A stretch of DNA of 64,000 bases from Setoptus koraiensis (Eukaryota > Arthropoda), in the NCBI GenBank assembly GCA_048013815.1, contig CM106585.1:13082001-13146000 (forward strand), read 5' to 3'. Shown here piece after piece: positions 60,049-64,000 of this stretch (position 1 is its first letter; each line of letters opens with the position of its first letter). A model generated the notes under the pieces. That model did no database searches, was not told the DNA's origin, and saw nothing but the letters and a program-made list of their open reading frames with translations. The translations under genes and the position numbers were made by a program.

Positions 60049-61883
60049 CGACTCCCCCACCATTCTACAATTGTTTTTGATATTGCAACCGATCTCGATA
60101 TTGTAGCGTTTGAGTGGGCGCGATGACGCGACAAGTGGCAAACAAGTGCGGACAACTGGCCGTAACCGGTCACTCAATGTCGGACGTGTCATAAATGTGT
60201 GTTCATAACGTGTGTCACGGGTTGTTTTCGGGTTGCTTGACACGGCATGAGCCGGTCGGTTGACACAGTGACTTTGTTGGTGAGTTATTGTTTATTTGTT
60301 GCCAACTGTTTATTTGTTGTCGCGAGTCGCAAGTCGCAAATAGACAAATAAAGTGGCCGTCGCACGCAGTTTAATCAAAAGCCAGCAGTCAAAGTGACCG
60401 CCGGTCAATTGTCCTGTCGTTGTTGTCGTGTGATTGAGAACAAGTCGAGATGGTGGGTCTAGCGACGTATCATTCGCTGTTATTCGAGTGTCACTGGTCA
60501 CTCGCCAGTGACTTGTGTGTGCCGGCCCGTGAGCCCGTGAGCCAAGCTGTCAGCTTGAGTGGAATAATATTAAGGGTGTCGCTGTTGAGTCAAATGTGTC
60601 ACACAAAGCAAAGAGGAAGCAACAACAATGAGGCCACTGCTAAATATGGATATAACGGGGGGCCCCATTGTCTTGCGGGCGGCGGGCGGCGGGCAGCCTT
60701 TTAATTTTGTTATTGGTCCTTGACACTCGTTCTGGTCAAGTGTCGCCACTCGCGAGTGCCTCAATTTAATCTGATCGGTCATGTTGTCGCAGTTTTTTCG
60801 CTCGGAAGGGGCCCGGCGCGCCAGTTGCCAGTTGCTGGCAATAGTGACAAGTGTGAAAGTTGTTGGTTGCGCACAAATTTCGCCAATTTCGGATTGGTAG
60901 CGTTTGCGTTTGGCATTTAGCAGTCAGTTGACTGATAGCATAATACAGCTATGCCACACAAAGGCACAACAACGTCGGGTCCCGCTCGTTGACAGCGGCA
61001 TATCGAGCGGCGAAAAAAGCCGACGACGGCCACCAATTAGAGCCACTGGCGACTTTGCGCGCCCCTCGAGATCTATGTCCCGTTGTTTGTGTGCCACTGG
61101 CTGTTCTGTTTTGATTTCTGAGTGCTGACTGACTGCACACAGTCAGTTAGTTTTTCTCAACAATCTCGCCGGCATGACAGGCATAATTTATATACAGTGG
61201 GGCGCTGGGCGAGGGCTGTCCAGCGAGAGATAAGAACAACGACGACGACGACCACGACGCGCAAGACAATATTGTTGCTCTCTATCTGCTCGTTGTTGTC
61301 GTCGCCCGCTCGAGCCTCTTTGTCTCACTAATCCCCCAACAAGAGCAAGCGAGCGACTCACCGACACCGGGCCCCATTTTCTTGTCATTTCGCCCCTTCT
61401 TGCCGTATGTCCGTTTCGCCGTCTCTTGGTCTCTTCGTCTGTTCGTCTCACCATATCGCCGTTTCGCCATATCGCCGCCTCGCCGTCTCGCCATTTGGCC
61501 GTCTGGACATGGCGCCATTTCGCCGTTTGGCCGTCTGGACATGGCGCCATTTCACCGTCGGGCCATCTTGCCGTCGCGTCGTCTGCTGGCGAGCGACGCC
61601 AACATGAAGCTACATCAATCATGATGAATGCAGTGCGCGACAATGGCCGCGCACAACGGCAACAATAGCGGCGGCCTTGCAACGGCATCGCCCTGATTAT
61701 GTAATGAGCAGCATATTGTTGTTGTTCTGTTTTGTAACTGCCATCGAGTTAACTGTCTTTGTTTGTTTGCCGGCGCGTTGAGTGTCGCATGTCGGCGCTG
61801 CAATCGGAGCGGCCACCAGCCGCTGCTCGCTGCCAAGCTCACCGGCCCGCGCTCTCAATATTTGGGCCGCTGGCCGGCCTTGG

Positions 61884-61958
61884 CGAGCCAAAATGTTGGG
61901 CGCGAGGCGAGCCGAAATGTTGGGCGCGAGGCGCACCGAAATGTTGGGCGCGAGGCGA
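61884..61958. repeat. 24-bp minisatellite, 3 copies
   Basis: Unit GCCGAAATGTTGGGCGCGAG plus GCGA, with one or two changes per copy. Being a multiple of three it keeps several frames open. Confidence 0.85.
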
Positions 61959-64000
61959 GCGGGTTATCAGCGGCTTGCGCTGCCAGGCATCCTGGCGACA
62001 GCGAGCGACCGATCGGCCAGGTAAGAGCCGGGCAATAGGCGGCTGAAGGCCGCCGAGAGCTGGCCAGATTTGAATACGTAAGCACCGCGTCGGGCTCTCG
62101 ACGCGGGCGCCACACGTGCCCACCGGCCGATTCCTTGCGGTCAGTCGGGCTATTCAGCCTTTGTTTCGGGCTCCCGTTTTGCGGCTCGCTCCCGTTTGCG
62201 GCTAGCGCGCATCGTTTCGAGCAGCAATCCGGCCGGCCAAATGTATATCTGATTGAGCCGATTGGCGGGCATGGCCACGGGCGATCCGCTTCGTGATCCG
62301 CCGGCATCGCTGGCTCACCTGTGCGCCCGGCGCCCATTCCCGCCGCAACAACATGTTGACCGGCGCCAGCTTCAAATGAGCAGCTGCGCATACTAAACTG
62401 CCATTATGATAGCCTCATTTCGCTCACACAGCCAAGCTAACGGTCTCGCGCAGAATATAAATTTCAAAAACTTTTCCGTCGCTATTTGTTTTCGAGAATA
62501 CTTGTTGTGAGCATACTTTTCGAGAGATAATTTTGCCTCATTTTCATTCGTGCCGGCCATCTTGGGTGCACGCCACCGCCGCGTCCACGTCGGCGATATA
62601 GGACTCTGGCAGAGCTCTTGGGGGCCCGTCGGGGGGTAAGATTAATGGCCGGCCCTGTGGTGTTTGTGTGCGCGGTGCGCGTTGGCCGAAATGGCCGCTC
62701 ATTCAAATCGCTAACAACTCAACGCCGCGCCGCACCACAGCCCCCCAAATCTCATCTAAATCTGACGACTATCCATTTTAAATTTAAATTTATTACCAGC
62801 CACTAACGAGCTTATTATGCTCAAAAATCAAATCACTGAGCTGGCGGCCGGCGGCCGGTGACTGGCGACGAGCGCGACTGGCAAATTCAAATTGAACCCA
62901 GCGCCCAGCTCCAGGCCAAATATCTGGCAAATATCTGACTGTATGATCTAGCGTAACATAATGGCATAAAAGAAGATAAGAAGTGCTGCCGTCTCGCCAA
63001 GACGCGGCGAGCCACCCAATAAATTAGGGCCAACGTATTGGCAGATAATTCAGTTTGAGGCCCCGTGATCACGATGTCCTTGTATTATCGTATGTGCTGG
63101 CGTGACGCACACCTAAAGAATTTCCAGCAGAGATTAGAGTGGATGTGACGGTTATCCGGGCCTTGTCAGTGGCTCCCATCGACATGGCGGCTTAAATTGG
63201 CACTGACGTTTGCTGGCGGGGGCCCGCTCTCAAGGTACCGAACTTGTGCAGCAAAAAAGCGGGGCCACCGGAAAAAGCGGACAATGTCTCGGCTGTCGCG
63301 GCGCCGAGCAGCGGATTGATTTGATTTTGCACGCTTACACCGGCGATCCCATTAGAATCATTCAATCATCGGCCCGTCGTCGGCCAGCCGCTACTCGGGG
63401 CCCCGATCGACGGGCCTGTCGGCGGGCTGAGTGGCGACAGGCACTCCAAACCATAAGTTTGTCGCTGTTGGCCGGCCGGTGTTGTCGTTGGAGTAGCGAT
63501 TGGTAGCGACAAGCGACAAGCCGCTCCAACGGAGCGCCCCACTAAGACGGGCAGCAAATGCAAATGGGCGCCGCTAGTGCTCGCGCCCTTTCTAGATCAG
63601 ATATGATCATCATCAGCATATATCTTAATTAGTAGCTAGTTAACTCATGTCTATAATGGTGTTTACTGTGTCGCTTATTTATCCGGCGGCACGGCGCGCG
63701 GGGCGCATTTCGCCCTGTCGCCGGTGTGTCTGGCTGCGCCCGCTAGGCAGAGATGATTATGCTAATAATAATTTATCCGGAAGTTTCTTCAGAAACTGCC
63801 ACTGCAACGCTGTGTGTTCTGCTAATAATAGAGCGCGCAATAGGCACAACACATGCAATGGCTCGTGCTGCTCACTGAGGCATACGCAGTGGCTCCGCCA
63901 GACCAACTGCACTTTTGGCCTCATTTGGGGCCCCATTGTGCCGGCCCCAGCATGCACAAGTGCGAGAGAGGCGGCCGAATAGGAGCGGTGTGTGAGCAGT

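Larger units (their letters stand above)
56601..64000. other. Long GC-rich stretch with no supported gene
   Basis: Many short overlapping frames on both strands, none with a known motif. Holds two minisatellites listed separately, a hairpin at 60014-60048, CGC-TTTCGCCATTT-like 9-bp repeats (61400-61600), GTT-rich DNA (58895-58990) and GGGGCCCC at 60659, 63397 and 63927. The frame at 57745-58320 (minus, 191 codons) is the longest plausible one, but its composition does not suggest a protein family. Confidence 0.4.

Overview
This looks like nuclear DNA of an arthropod, most likely a chelicerate of the acariform-mite type. That is inference, from a tandem array of papain-family cysteine peptidases, a Piwi-clade Argonaute, an NR2E3/Hr51-like nuclear receptor rich in poly-Gln and poly-Asn, a GT-AG PFKFB gene, and few, often short introns. 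No bacterial operon, rRNA, tRNA or CRISPR array is visible. Coding density is low.

Layout. 1-9.8 kb holds no recognised exon. At 9.79-10.46 kb (minus strand) there is one poly-Gln exon ending in the start of a cyclic-nucleotide-binding domain, most like the N-terminus of EPAC (RAPGEF3/4). The rest of that gene was not found; it may lie to the left. At 11.58-13.69 kb are two related, non-autonomous inverted-repeat elements (about 862 and 909 bp) whose GC-rich cores are packed with short-loop hairpins. At 15.1-23.4 kb are three tandem plus-strand genes for secreted cysteine peptidases, each with a 53- or 52-codon first exon, an intron of exactly 100 nt and one long second exon. An inserted block between copies 2 and 3 carries a decayed fragment of the Piwi 5' coding end. 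At 23.8-26.4 kb (minus) lies an 884-codon single-exon Piwi gene with all four catalytic residues. At 29.3-32.1 kb (plus) is a three-exon PFKFB gene of 450 residues. At 34.4-39.3 kb (minus) is the nuclear receptor; I assembled three exons by matching splice phase (1343 residues). From 39.3 to 64 kb no gene can be supported. That stretch is GC-rich, full of micro- and minisatellites, palindromes and GGGGCCCC octamers, and may be regulatory space of the receptor gene.

How the genes relate. They do not form a pathway: digestive or lysosomal-type proteolysis, piRNA silencing, fructose-2,6-bisphosphate control of glycolysis, cAMP/Rap signalling and a developmental transcription factor sit side by side. 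The local story is duplication. The peptidase unit was copied with its 5' flank, copies 2 and 3 being the younger pair, and a piece of Piwi was copied into the array.

Most worth following up: (1) the hairpin-core inverted-repeat element family; (2) the peptidases' unusual plan of signal peptide, I29 prodomain, RxKR site, long acidic spacer, RxKR site, papain domain, plus a partial duplication in copy 1 that lacks the catalytic segment; (3) the array of TTTTCAG acceptor-like repeats just ahead of the Piwi start codon; (4) the excess of GGGGCCCC and of long, tiny-loop palindromes.
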